Origin: Clostridia bacterium | GTDB lineage: Bacteria > Bacillota > Clostridia > Oscillospirales > CAG-272 | NCBI GenBank assembly: GCA_017623255.1 | Contig: JAGAPL010000043.1 | Span: forward strand, 1 to 42,801 | Direction of reading: 5' to 3' | Length of the DNA: 42,801 nucleotides | Part shown: piece after piece, positions 35,013 through 42,735 of the stretch | How the letters are laid out: each line of letters begins with the position of its first letter | Numbering within the stretch: position 1 is the stretch's first letter | The notes under the pieces: generated by a model | What the model was told of the DNA's origin: nothing | Database searches by the model: none | What the model saw: only the letters and a program-made list of their open reading frames with translations | Program-made: the position numbers and the translations under genes

Positions 35013-35041
35013 ATAGTATGATTAGGTTGAACGTTTATGAC
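35013..35041 (-). promoter_or_regulatory. Candidate sigma-E-type promoter of cwlD
   Basis: On the minus strand GTCATAA (35035-35041), a 14-base spacer and CATACTAT (35013-35020) resemble the sporulation sigma-E consensus (ATA-type -35, CATACA-type -10). It is 33 bases before the cwlD start. Bacillus cwlD is known to be made in the mother cell. Alternative sigma-A boxes are weak here. Confidence 0.5.
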
Positions 35042-35056
35042 ATCATATGAGCAAAA

Positions 35057-35287
35057 AAAGAAGACCGTAAGGTCTTCTTTGAGTCTGTGGAAAAACCTAT
35101 GGTTTTTCCGACAAAGGCTTTGTACACTCGCGTCTCGCGCCAATCCGCTACACTTCTGACACTCGCAAAGCCGCAAGGTGTAGGCTTGGTCGTGCATTCC
35201 TGCACTTCCGTCGCCTACGTATTATTTTTTGAATAAATTTCACTTAACTTTATCGACAAGCTGAAAGAAGACCGTACGGTCTTCTTT
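35057..35287. repeat. Palindrome cassette flanked by duplicated terminators
   Basis: The near-identical hairpins AAAGAAGACC/GGTCTTCTTT at 35057-35080 and 35264-35287 flank about 183 bases with no gene. Between them are a hairpin GGAAAAACC/GGTTTTTCC (35089-35109) and several short inverted words (gtgtaggc/gcctac). The GC-rich core contrasts with its AT-rich surroundings. It looks like a small interspersed element. The right-hand hairpin also serves as the terminator of the 35295 gene. The gap 34981-35294 holds only this and the cwlD promoter. Confidence 0.55.
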
Positions 35288-35294
35288 AATATTA

Positions 35295-35867
35295 TCATTT
35301 TTCAGTTTTCTTTGCTTCTTTGAAAAGTCTTATATTTCTATATTCCATAGAATATGCTATATATCCTACCAAAATAGCGGGAACGGAAATTACTAAATAA
35401 ACGAGATTAGAAATAACAAATTCCCAACCTGTCAGGCCAACGGGAATAACGAATGTGATTATACCGTTATACATTGCCTGCCATAAACGAGCTATGAACA
35501 CAACGATTGTCCCTGCGCTGCCGGACCATACCGTCTGTGTGAAAGTGCCGATTGCGCAAAGGATGATTGCAAGAACGCCAAGAATTATATTTGGAAGATT
35601 AGCGCAGAGAGCAATTTTAAATCCAAGTGACATATCCTTGGACTTTCTGCCGCCTTCAACCTTGAGCCTGTCCTTAGCAGCTGAGTCCCACACGGCTGTA
35701 TATATAAAATAACAATACAGAAGAACTGCAAGTATACTGGTCAGACAATTAAGCCATTTAACTGACATTGATGCAGTTGAAAGCATAGATCCAACTATAG
35801 CGCACGCAAACTGATAGCCCAACAGCTTTCTTACTACTGCTCCTTCGTTACGAAAAACACTTAACAC
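35295..35867 (-). CDS. Polytopic membrane protein, unknown
   Basis: This 190-residue protein has about four or five hydrophobic helices, the clearest near 25-60, 85-110, 125-145 and 150-175. I do not recognise its family. The start at GTG 35867 is chosen because AGAGGTG lies five bases upstream. The ATG at 35885 lies too close to the promoter and lacks a ribosome site. It is divergent from the Xer recombinase gene and stands alone, ending at the right-hand hairpin of the 35057-35287 cassette. Confidence 0.7.
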   Translation of the reverse strand: MLSVFRNEGAVVRKLLGYQFACAIVGSMLSTASMSVKWLNCLTSILAVLLYCYFIYTAVWDSAAKDRLKVEGGRKSKDMSLGFKIALCANLPNIILGVLAIILCAIGTFTQTVWSGSAGTIVVFIARLWQAMYNGIITFVIPVGLTGWEFVISNLVYLVISVPAILVGYIAYSMEYRNIRLFKEAKKTEK

Positions 35868-35899
35868 GAATACACCTCTCGTCATTTTCTGATATATAT

Positions 35900-35928
35900 A
35901 TTTTATAATTATCTGCTACTAAGTTCAA
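35900..35928 (-). promoter_or_regulatory. Sigma-A promoter of the 35295-35867 gene
   Basis: On the minus strand TTGAAC (35923-35928), a 17-base spacer and TAAAAT (35900-35905) predict transcription close to 35893. This supports the GTG start at 35867. Confidence 0.7.
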
Positions 35929-36020
35929 GAGCATATTATGAAAGTTTACAAATCGGTCAAGAAAAATGAACGAGTTGTAGTATAATAAACTTGGTAATTT
36001 CATTTTTGAGGTGTTTTTTA

Positions 36021-37031
36021 ATGATTGACTTGAAAGATCTATCAGCTTTTCCTGCTCACATTCAGGATTTTGCAAGATATAAGCTGACTATACAAGGCTG
36101 TTCCCCCAGAACTGTTACTGAATATCTGTTTGATCTTCGCACCCTCTGCAGATTCTTTGTTGCGAAAAGGAACGGCGTTTCAACCGACAGCGAAAGCCTC
36201 AAAAATATTTACATTGCAGATCTTGATCTGGATTTTTTCAAAAGCCTTTCCGAAAGTGATATTTATGATTTTCTGTTTTTTACAAAAAGCGATCGCGACA
36301 ATGAATCAAACTCCAGAGCAAGAAAACTTTCCGCAATTAAAAGCTTCTATAAATATCTTGTGACTAAAAAAGGATATTTTGAAAAAAATCCTGCAATAAA
36401 CATAGAAACACCAAAAAAGAAAAAGCAGTTGCCCAAGCATCTTTCCATTGACGAATGTGTTGAGCTGCTTACTGCCGTTAAAAATGATCCCGAATCAAAA
36501 ACAAAAGAGCGTGACTACTGTATACTGACTCTCTTCCTTAACTGCGGTATGCGACTTTCCGAGCTTGTGGGAATAAACATTCCGGACATTGATCGTGAAC
36601 TTGAAAGCCTTAAGGTTATGGGAAAAGGCTCAAAAGAAAGAATTATATATCTAAACGATGCCTGCCGCGCTGCTCTCTCTGATTATCTTGCTGTACGTCC
36701 TCAATGTACTGATACAGCTCAGCCCTTATTTATCAGCAGACTGAACAAACGAATCAGCGTTAAAACCGTTCAATGGCTTGTTAAAAAATATCTTGGTGAA
36801 GCAGGACTTGAAAATAAAAACTACTCCACACACAAGCTCAGACATACTGCTGCCACGCTTATGTATCAATCAGGTCAGGTTGATGTTCGTGTGCTCAAAG
36901 ACATACTTGGACATGAGCAGCTGAATACCACTCAGATATACACTCACGTCAGCAATCCCAATATGGAAAAGGCTATGCAAAGCAACCCATTATCCGATGT
37001 TGTTATAAAAGAAAAGAAACACAATGATTAA
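36021..37031 (+). CDS. Tyrosine recombinase, XerC/D-type
   Basis: This 336-residue protein has an N-terminal SAM-like core-binding domain (about 8-120) and a catalytic domain with Arg178 (GMRLSE), Lys202 (GKGSKER), His271/Arg274 (HKLRHTAAT), His298 (LGHEQ) and nucleophile Tyr307 (TTQIYTHV). The layout and size are those of XerC/XerD chromosome-dimer resolvases, but RitA/XerA-type single enzymes and integrases look similar. No att sites or mobile cargo flank it, so a housekeeping role is likelier. GAGGTG lies eight bases before the ATG. Confidence 0.85.
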   Translation: MIDLKDLSAFPAHIQDFARYKLTIQGCSPRTVTEYLFDLRTLCRFFVAKRNGVSTDSESLKNIYIADLDLDFFKSLSESDIYDFLFFTKSDRDNESNSRARKLSAIKSFYKYLVTKKGYFEKNPAINIETPKKKKQLPKHLSIDECVELLTAVKNDPESKTKERDYCILTLFLNCGMRLSELVGINIPDIDRELESLKVMGKGSKERIIYLNDACRAALSDYLAVRPQCTDTAQPLFISRLNKRISVKTVQWLVKKYLGEAGLENKNYSTHKLRHTAATLMYQSGQVDVRVLKDILGHEQLNTTQIYTHVSNPNMEKAMQSNPLSDVVIKEKKHND

Positions 37032-37045
37032 TTTGTTTTTTTCAG

Positions 37046-37074
37046 TTGACATATTTTGCTTTTGACTCTATAAT
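37046..37074 (+). promoter_or_regulatory. Consensus sigma-A promoter of the oxidoreductase gene
   Basis: TTGACA (37046-37051), 17 bases and TATAAT (37069-37074) match the consensus exactly. It is the strongest promoter in the window. Confidence 0.9.
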
Positions 37075-37116
37075 ATAATTGTATTTTTATGTAAATAAAT
37101 TCCGAAGGAGTACACT

Positions 37117-38250
37117 ATGAAAACAATCAGATTTGGTCTTATAGGCTGTGGCCTTATGGCAAGAGAGTTTGCTTCTGCTGCTGCACGTTGGTGCCACTTT
37201 ACAGGAGATATCCCCCGTCCTGAAATCGTTGGTATCTGCTCCGTTCTTCCTCAGGAGATGGAATGGTTCCACAAGAACTTCCCCGATATCAAATATTCTG
37301 TTTCTGATTACAAAGAACTTCTTGACAAAGAAGATATTGACGCTATCTACTGCGCTGTTCCTCACAACCTTCACGAACAGTTCTATATTGATATCATCAA
37401 GAGCGGCAAGGCTCTTCTTGGTGAAAAGCCCTTCGGTATTGATAAGAAGGCTAACGATGCTATTATGCAGGCTTATAAAGAAACTCCCGGCGCGTTTGTT
37501 CGCTGCTCCAGCGAGTTCCCCTTCTATCCTGCTATGCAAACAATGATCAATTGGTACAACGAAGGCAAGTTCGGCAAGATCCTTGAGATCCACGCAGGCT
37601 TCAACCACTGCAGCGACTGCGACGTGAACAAGCCTATCAACTGGAAGCGTATGGTTAAATTCAACGGCGAATACGGCTGTCTCGGTGACCTTGGTATTCA
37701 CACCCAGCACGTTCCCTTCCGCCTTGGATTCTTCCCCAAGACAGTTACAGCTCATTTCAGCAATATCGTTAAAGAGCGTCCCGACGGCAAGGGCGGTATG
37801 GCTGTTTGTGACACATTTGATAACTGCACTCTTTTCTGCACAACTCTTAACAAAGAGGGCGACGAGATTCCCATGACTCTGGAAACTAAGCGTATGTGCC
37901 CCGGCTCCACAAACCGTTGGTTCTTTGAAATCTACGGCCTTGAATGCAGCGCTCGTTTCAGCAGTGATGATGCAAACGCATTCTACTATACATCTTCATG
38001 GGGTAAGGAACAGAGCTGGAACAGAATCATTATCGGTTACAAGCCCATGCTTCCCACAATCACAGGACCTATTTTCGAGTTTGGTTTCACAGACTCCATG
38101 CAGCAGATGCTTGGTGCGTTTATGCTTGAATATTCCGGAGAAAAGGTTCCTTTCGGTCTCTTCACTCCCGAAGAAACAGCTATGTCTCACAAGCTTTCTA
38201 CAGCTGCTCTCGAAAGTCATTACAACAAAAAGGTTGTTACTCTTGACTAA
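37117..38250 (+). CDS. Gfo/Idh/MocA-family NAD(P)-dependent oxidoreductase
   Basis: This 377-residue protein has an N-terminal Rossmann fold (FGLIGCGLMA, about 6-15), the family EKP motif at 103-105 and catalytic Asp191/His195 in GDLGIHTQH. Family members oxidise or reduce sugars, inositols and related compounds, some as glycoside or sugar-nucleotide enzymes; the substrate is not predictable. Cysteine-rich stretches (HCSDCDV, near 164-170) are unusual. The gene has an exact-consensus promoter, a GAAGGAG ribosome site and codon use biased like rpoB, which points to high expression. It is not in a sugar operon; hslO is next. Confidence 0.9.
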   Translation: MKTIRFGLIGCGLMAREFASAAARWCHFTGDIPRPEIVGICSVLPQEMEWFHKNFPDIKYSVSDYKELLDKEDIDAIYCAVPHNLHEQFYIDIIKSGKALLGEKPFGIDKKANDAIMQAYKETPGAFVRCSSEFPFYPAMQTMINWYNEGKFGKILEIHAGFNHCSDCDVNKPINWKRMVKFNGEYGCLGDLGIHTQHVPFRLGFFPKTVTAHFSNIVKERPDGKGGMAVCDTFDNCTLFCTTLNKEGDEIPMTLETKRMCPGSTNRWFFEIYGLECSARFSSDDANAFYYTSSWGKEQSWNRIIIGYKPMLPTITGPIFEFGFTDSMQQMLGAFMLEYSGEKVPFGLFTPEETAMSHKLSTAALESHYNKKVVTLD

Positions 38251-38270
38251 TCATATTTTTATAGTATAAT
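38243..38270 (+). promoter_or_regulatory. Sigma-A promoter of hslO overlapping the previous stop
   Basis: TTGACT (38243-38248), 16 bases and TATAAT (38265-38270) lie across the stop of the oxidoreductase. Transcription would begin near 38277, inside the first arm of the terminator hairpin, so hslO transcripts would escape it. Confidence 0.65.
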
Positions 38271-38302
38271 ATAGGGGTCGGTTTTCCGACCCCTATTATT
38301 TT
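38271..38302 (+). terminator. Terminator after the oxidoreductase gene
   Basis: An 11-bp perfect stem (ATAGGGGTCGG / CCGACCCCTAT, 38271-38281 with 38286-38296) with a four-base loop is followed by TATTTTAA. Confidence 0.8.
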
Positions 38303-38319
38303 AAAATACGGAGTTTTAT

Positions 38320-39198
38320 ATGCCTTCTATGATAACACGCGCTATTACCGCAGACGGAAGCGCAAGAATTATATTTACTGACTCTACTGCAATCGTTGCA
38401 AAAGCAAGAGAGATTCACAACACATCCAAGACCATGACTGCTGTTCTTGGCAGAAGCCTTACAGCCGCATCTCTTATGGGTAGCCTTCTTAAAGACAAGG
38501 GTAACACACTCACATTCCAGATCAAAGCAGATGGCCCTGCAGGCGCAATCGTTTGCGTTTCAGACTACAAGGGCAACGTTCGCGGATACGTTGACAATCC
38601 CGAGGTTGAACTTCCTGCCAATCCTTACGGCAAGCTTGATGTTGGCGGCGCGGTTGGCGTTGACGGCAGACTTGTTATTATCAAGGATATGGGTATGGCT
38701 GAGCCTTACGTTGGTATGTGCCCTCTTGTTACAGGAGAGATAGGCGACGACGTTAGCAGTTATTTCGCAACCAGCGAACAGACTCCTACAGTTTGTGCTC
38801 TTGGTGTTCGCGTTAATCCCGACCTGACAATAAAAAGCGCAGGCGGTTTTCTCCTTCAGCTCCTCCCCGGCGCTGACGAAGCCGTTGCTGAAAAGATCGA
38901 AGAAAACATTGCTAAGATCAGCTCTGTTTCCCAGATGATCGCTGATGGTATGACAGCAGAAGAAATCATCGCCGTTGCACTTGACGGCATCGAATATCAG
39001 ATGTTTGATGAATTTGACACCGACTATGTTTGCCCCTGCACAAGAGAGAAATACCTCACAGCGCTTGCAGGTCTTTCCCAAAAGGATATTGACGAGCTTG
39101 AGGCAGAAGGCGAGCCTATTGAAACTGTTTGCCACTTCTGCGATAAGAGATTTGTATTTGATATTCAGGAAGTTCTTGTTAAAAGAGCTCAGAAATAA
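38320..39198 (+). CDS. hslO: Redox-regulated chaperone Hsp33
   Basis: This 292-residue protein is the heat-shock/oxidation-activated holdase. Its zinc-binding redox switch is intact near the C-terminus: Cys238-Pro-Cys240 (CPC) and Cys271-His-Phe-Cys274 (CHFC). On oxidative unfolding the zinc is released and disulfides form. The length and layout are typical. CGGAG precedes the ATG. It is expressed from its own promoter, which overlaps the previous gene, and ends at a strong bidirectional terminator. Confidence 0.95.
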   Translation: MPSMITRAITADGSARIIFTDSTAIVAKAREIHNTSKTMTAVLGRSLTAASLMGSLLKDKGNTLTFQIKADGPAGAIVCVSDYKGNVRGYVDNPEVELPANPYGKLDVGGAVGVDGRLVIIKDMGMAEPYVGMCPLVTGEIGDDVSSYFATSEQTPTVCALGVRVNPDLTIKSAGGFLLQLLPGADEAVAEKIEENIAKISSVSQMIADGMTAEEIIAVALDGIEYQMFDEFDTDYVCPCTREKYLTALAGLSQKDIDELEAEGEPIETVCHFCDKRFVFDIQEVLVKRAQK

Positions 39199-39204
39199 AT
39201 ATAT

Positions 39205-39236
39205 AAAAAACGATAGCTTTTCAGCTATCGTTTTTT
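39205..39236. terminator. Bidirectional terminator between hslO and the ABC permease gene
   Basis: A 14-bp perfect stem (AAAAAACGATAGCT / AGCTATCGTTTTTT) with a four-base loop has T-runs on both strands, ending the two convergent transcripts. Confidence 0.88.
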
Positions 39237-39237
39237 A

Positions 39238-39840
39238 TTACAATTCCTTATTTTCGTAAAACTTCACGGATAACGTCCAGGAAACAACTAAAAGAATAGC
39301 TCCTATTGTGATCCCAACACCATTCGAAATATCAGGAATTCGACTTTCAAAGCTGAAAAAAGTTGACATTCCAGCCATTCCTCCCACTACCAAATAATAC
39401 ACAAGGCGGGATTTTTCTACATCATATTTAAAAATAAAAGGTAACATTACAATAGGACCTATCAAAGCAATGGTCACTGTTGAAATAACAGAGGAAAATG
39501 CAGCAAATATATCAACACTGTTTATTATAGCTCTTATCACTGCAAAGCATAATGAAACTGCCGCTGCAAAAAGAATACACAAAAGCGAAAGAATATATTT
39601 CTCCGTGACAACCTGTTTTCTTGTTATGGGGAATGACTGGCAATAAGGTGCCCATTTGATTTTTTCTTCATACACCATAATAGTGAACGGTATTATTCCG
39701 GCTATTACCATGGGATACACACTGAAGAAAAAGCTTCCTTCAACGAAAACTGAACTGGCAAGGAATATTATACAAACAAAAACTACTGTTTTACAATAAT
39801 TCCATACCATATATAAATCTTTTAAAATGAGACCTTTCAT
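39238..39840 (-). CDS. ABC-2-type transporter permease
   Basis: This 200-residue protein has about six hydrophobic helices and resembles the short permeases paired with GntR/YtrA-linked ABC exporters (MKGLILKDLY and YEEKIKWAPY are typical). It is the third gene of the operon, overlapping the ATPase stop by four bases. Such systems usually export peptides or wall-active compounds, or sense cell-wall antibiotics, but the substrate here is unknown. Confidence 0.85.
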   Translation of the reverse strand: MKGLILKDLYMVWNYCKTVVFVCIIFLASSVFVEGSFFFSVYPMVIAGIIPFTIMVYEEKIKWAPYCQSFPITRKQVVTEKYILSLLCILFAAAVSLCFAVIRAIINSVDIFAAFSSVISTVTIALIGPIVMLPFIFKYDVEKSRLVYYLVVGGMAGMSTFFSFESRIPDISNGVGITIGAILLVVSWTLSVKFYENKEL

Positions 39841-40673
39841 ACTCTCGCCTCCTTTACCATAAATACAAATAGTTCTTCTATACTTATAGGACTAAATTTT
39901 ACTCCCTCAGGGATTGAATCACGGCGCACTATTGCTTCAACTCCGTAGGGAGTTATTTTTTTACCCTTGATGGCATCGGGTGAAATTGCTTCAAAATCCG
40001 CACAGCTCATATGCACTACTCCGTACTGTTCATACAGAGCATCCTTATCTTCGCAAAGCATAAGCTTTCCTTTATTTATGAATGCTATATAATCACATAT
40101 TTTTTCAAGGTCACTGACAATGTGAGAGGAAATGAGAATAGAATGTGTTTCGTCTCTTGTAAACTCTGTGAAAATATCAAGAAGATCGTCGCGTACAACG
40201 GGGTCAAGACCTGCGGTTGCTTCATCAAGAATTAGGAGTTTGGGATCGTGGGAAAGTGCTATCGCCATACCAAGCTTCATCTTCATTCCTTTCGAAAATT
40301 CCTTGAACTTCTTTTTCAGCGGCAAATCAAAACGTTTTATATAGCTGTTATACACCTCACTATCCCACTTTTTATAAATATTCTTCATTATCCTTTCAAC
40401 CTGAACTACATTCAGGCAATCGGGAATCCCTACTTCATCAAGAACTATTCCTATGTCTTCTTTATCCATTATTGTATGGTCTTTACCAAGAACCGTTATT
40501 GTTCCTTCATTTTTCTTTATCATTCCCAGAATAAGCTTTATCGTTGTACTTTTTCCCGCTCCGTTTTCGCCTACAAGACCCATAATGCAACCGGTAGGCA
40601 ACGTGAGTGTCAGCTTATCCAAAGAGAAATCCTTATAGTGCTTAGTCAGACCTTTTATTTCAATCGCGTTCAT
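39837..40673 (-). CDS. ABC transporter ATP-binding protein
   Basis: This 278-residue nucleotide-binding subunit has Walker A GENGAGKST (35-43), a degenerate signature FSKGMKMKL and Walker B LLILDEATAGLDPV; the switch histidine lies in LISSHIVSDLEK. The C-terminal extension after about 215 is typical of CcmA/YtrB-type ATPases. It is separated from the regulator gene by one base and overlaps the permease start by four bases. It energises the 39238 permease. Confidence 0.93.
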   Translation of the reverse strand: MNAIEIKGLTKHYKDFSLDKLTLTLPTGCIMGLVGENGAGKSTTIKLILGMIKKNEGTITVLGKDHTIMDKEDIGIVLDEVGIPDCLNVVQVERIMKNIYKKWDSEVYNSYIKRFDLPLKKKFKEFSKGMKMKLGMAIALSHDPKLLILDEATAGLDPVVRDDLLDIFTEFTRDETHSILISSHIVSDLEKICDYIAFINKGKLMLCEDKDALYEQYGVVHMSCADFEAISPDAIKGKKITPYGVEAIVRRDSIPEGVKFSPISIEELFVFMVKEARV

Positions 40674-40674
40674 A

Positions 40675-41046
40675 TTATTCCTCCCAGATCAAATTTAGCA
40701 TATCCGCTATATCTGCTTTTGTTAAATTGCAGGACGCTGAAAGCTCCATTATCTTTTGCATATGATCTTCTATTTTCTTTAAATTCTCTTCCCTGAGCAA
40801 CTCCACGTTCTTTTTAGCCACAAAGCAACCTTTGGAGGGTACTGTGTATATAAATCCTTCTTTTTCAAGCTCATCGTACGCACGCTTGGTTGTTATAACG
40901 CTGATGCGAAGATCTTTTGCAAGATTTCTTATTGAAGGAAGCGCTTCATCCTCCTTTAAATCCCCATTGATTATCTGGATTTTGATCTGTGAATATATCT
41001 GATCATATATGGGCAGCCCGCTCTTATTATCTATAAGTACAACCAC
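40675..41046 (-). CDS. GntR-family regulator, YtrA subfamily
   Basis: This 123-residue protein has an N-terminal winged helix (about 10-75, with LPSIRNLAKDLRISVITTKRAYDEL) and a short helical C-terminus, as in the YtrA subfamily that lacks a ligand-binding domain. It starts with GTG, with GAGGTG upstream. It is the first gene of an operon with the ABC exporter and probably represses it through the palindrome at 41065-41078. YtrA-type regulators often respond to cell-wall antibiotics. Confidence 0.9.
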   Translation of the reverse strand: MVVLIDNKSGLPIYDQIYSQIKIQIINGDLKEDEALPSIRNLAKDLRISVITTKRAYDELEKEGFIYTVPSKGCFVAKKNVELLREENLKKIEDHMQKIMELSASCNLTKADIADMLNLIWEE

Positions 41047-41064
41047 TTAATCACCTCATAATAT

Positions 41065-41105
41065 CTGTATATATACAGTATATACAGTAACAACGCTGAT
41101 GTCAA
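41065..41105 (-). promoter_or_regulatory. Promoter and YtrA-type operator of the exporter operon
   Basis: On the minus strand TTGACA (41100-41105), 17 bases and TATACT (41077-41082) form the promoter. A perfect 14-base palindrome CTGTATATATACAG (41065-41078) overlaps the -10 box, with a further TATACAG half-site at 41081-41087. This is the expected place for autorepression by the YtrA-type regulator. Confidence 0.75.
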
Positions 41106-41294
41106 GAATTTTATCACTTTTTTTAAATTTATTGGTTGATATAAACTAAACGATGTATTTTGTATTGTTTATATCGCCAAAGATCAATAGAATTTACAAT
41201 TTATTTACATTTTACATTTTTGTAAACATTTTTAGAATAAATTTTAAAATGTGGAAACTTTGGAATGTTTTTTTCAAAAAAAGCCTTATTTCTA

Positions 41295-41322
41295 TTGACT
41301 TCCTCTTTAATTTATATATAAT
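41295..41322 (+). promoter_or_regulatory. Promoter of rpoB
   Basis: TTGACT (41295-41300), 16 bases and TATAAT (41317-41322) lie 130 bases before the rpoB start, giving an untranslated leader of about 120 bases. The 41106-41294 stretch before it is very AT-rich and holds no recognisable gene. Confidence 0.7.
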
Positions 41323-41337
41323 ATTATATTGCCTTAA

Positions 41338-41430
41338 TTTCGCTTAGTGCGAAAAAATCTCCTGCGCAACGCCAAAAATGCCGTTTTTTTGATATAGACG
41401 GCTATACCAAAAACGGCCTATGATGCGCAG
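41338..41430 (+). promoter_or_regulatory. Folded rpoB leader
   Basis: The leader has a small hairpin TTTCGC/GCGAAA (41338-41354). Nested stems follow: CTGCGC/GCGCAG (41362-41367 with 41425-41430), GCCGTTTTT/AAAAACGGC (41380-41388 with 41409-41417) and TATAG/CTATA (41393-41397 with 41402-41406). Such structures often serve autogenous control. The structure lies 15 bases before the AATGGAG ribosome site. Confidence 0.6.
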
Positions 41431-41451
41431 AAAAGAATGGAGTGAATCTCA

Positions 41452-42735
41452 ATGGTCAAACCCGTGAAAGTGGGCAAAAATACGAGAATGAGTTTCTCGA
41501 AGATCAATGAGGCAATCGGACTTCCCAATCTGATTGAAATTCAGAAGGATTCCTACCAGTGGTTCCTTGATGAGGGTCTTATGGAGGTTCTCCGTGACGT
41601 TTCCCCCATCACTGACTACACAGGCAATCTCTTTATTGAGTTTGTCGGCTACTCATTTGATGCAGAGCCCAAATATCCCGTAGAAGAATGCAAGGAGCGT
41701 GACGCTAACTACGCAGCTCCCCTCAAGGTTTCTGTTCGTCTCACTAACAGACTTACAGGTGAGGTTAAGCAGTCTGATATATTCATGGGCGATTTCCCGC
41801 TCATGACAGAAACAGGTACCTTCGTTATAAACGGTTCCGAGAGAGTTATCGTTTCTCAGATCGTTCGTTCCCCCGGTATCTACTATGATAGCGCTATCGA
41901 TAAGTCCGGTAAGCGCACATTCTCCGCAACTGTTATCCCCTACAGAGGCGCTTGGCTTGAATATGAAACAGACGCAAACGATGTTTACTATGTTCGTATT
42001 GACAAGAACCGCAAGCTCCCTGTTACTATCCTTATCCGTGCTCTCGGAATCGAAACTCCTGCGCAGATCAAGGAATTCTTCGGCGACGAGTCCATCCTCG
42101 CAGCTACTCTTGAAAAAGACGACTGTGAAGCTCTCGCTATTGAAGAAGGCTCTTCCATTCGCGATGAAGCTCTCAAGGAGATCTACAAGAAGCTCCGTCC
42201 CGGTGAGCCTGCAATCGTTGAAAGCGCTGAGATCCTTCTCAATAATCTCTTCTTCGATGCAAAGAGATACGACCTCTACCCCGTTGGTAGATATAAATAT
42301 GACAAAAAGCTTGCTCTCGGCAACAGAATCAGCGGCTTCGTTCTGAACCGTCCCGTTGCAAACGCTCTCACAGGCGAGCTTATGTTCGAGGAAGGCCATC
42401 GCCTCACTCGTGACGAGGCTCTCGCAATTGAGCACGCTTGCGTTGACACTGTTTATCTGCGCATGGACGACGGCAGCGAAGTGAAGGTATTCACAAACGG
42501 CGCTGTTTATGCAGAAGACGTTCTCGGCTACGGCCTTCAGGACGTTGGCTCCAGAGAAATGGTTCAGTTTGGCGTTCTTCGTGAGATCATCGAAGAAGCA
42601 GCAGGCGATGCTGATGAAATCAAGGCTATCGCAAAGCGCAGAATGGCTGAGCTCTGCCCCACTCACATCACTCGTGAGGATATCCTTGCAACAATCAACT
42701 ATCAGCTCCACCATCACCTCTTGACCCCATATTAA
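41452..42735 (+). CDS. rpoB: RNA polymerase beta subunit, 5' part only
   Basis: This is the N-terminal third of the 1,100-1,250-residue beta subunit of RNA polymerase. The first 419 residues agree closely with Clostridial RpoB (start [20 protein letters not shown], later [15 protein letters not shown]). From about 42709 the sequence leaves the family: after INYQL, eight residues and a stop follow instead of the expected GNRRLRSVGE region that carries the lineage-conserved rifampicin and catalytic parts. The cell cannot live with this truncation, so it is most likely a chimeric contig end, not a real disruption. The codon bias indicates strong expression. Confidence 0.9.
   Translation: MVKPVKVGKNTRMSFSKINEAIGLPNLIEIQKDSYQWFLDEGLMEVLRDVSPITDYTGNLFIEFVGYSFDAEPKYPVEECKERDANYAAPLKVSVRLTNRLTGEVKQSDIFMGDFPLMTETGTFVINGSERVIVSQIVRSPGIYYDSAIDKSGKRTFSATVIPYRGAWLEYETDANDVYYVRIDKNRKLPVTILIRALGIETPAQIKEFFGDESILAATLEKDDCEALAIEEGSSIRDEALKEIYKKLRPGEPAIVESAEILLNNLFFDAKRYDLYPVGRYKYDKKLALGNRISGFVLNRPVANALTGELMFEEGHRLTRDEALAIEHACVDTVYLRMDDGSEVKVFTNGAVYAEDVLGYGLQDVGSREMVQFGVLREIIEEAAGDADEIKAIAKRRMAELCPTHITREDILATINYQLHHHLLTPY

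Noticed and set aside
34997..35197. Minus-strand 66-residue frame in the palindrome cassette
   Set aside because: It is made of the repeat and hairpin sequence, has no ribosome site, and reads as translated non-coding repeat.
41153..41347. Plus-strand 64-residue frame in the rpoB leader region
   Set aside because: It lies in very AT-rich sequence, runs over the rpoB promoter and lacks a ribosome site.
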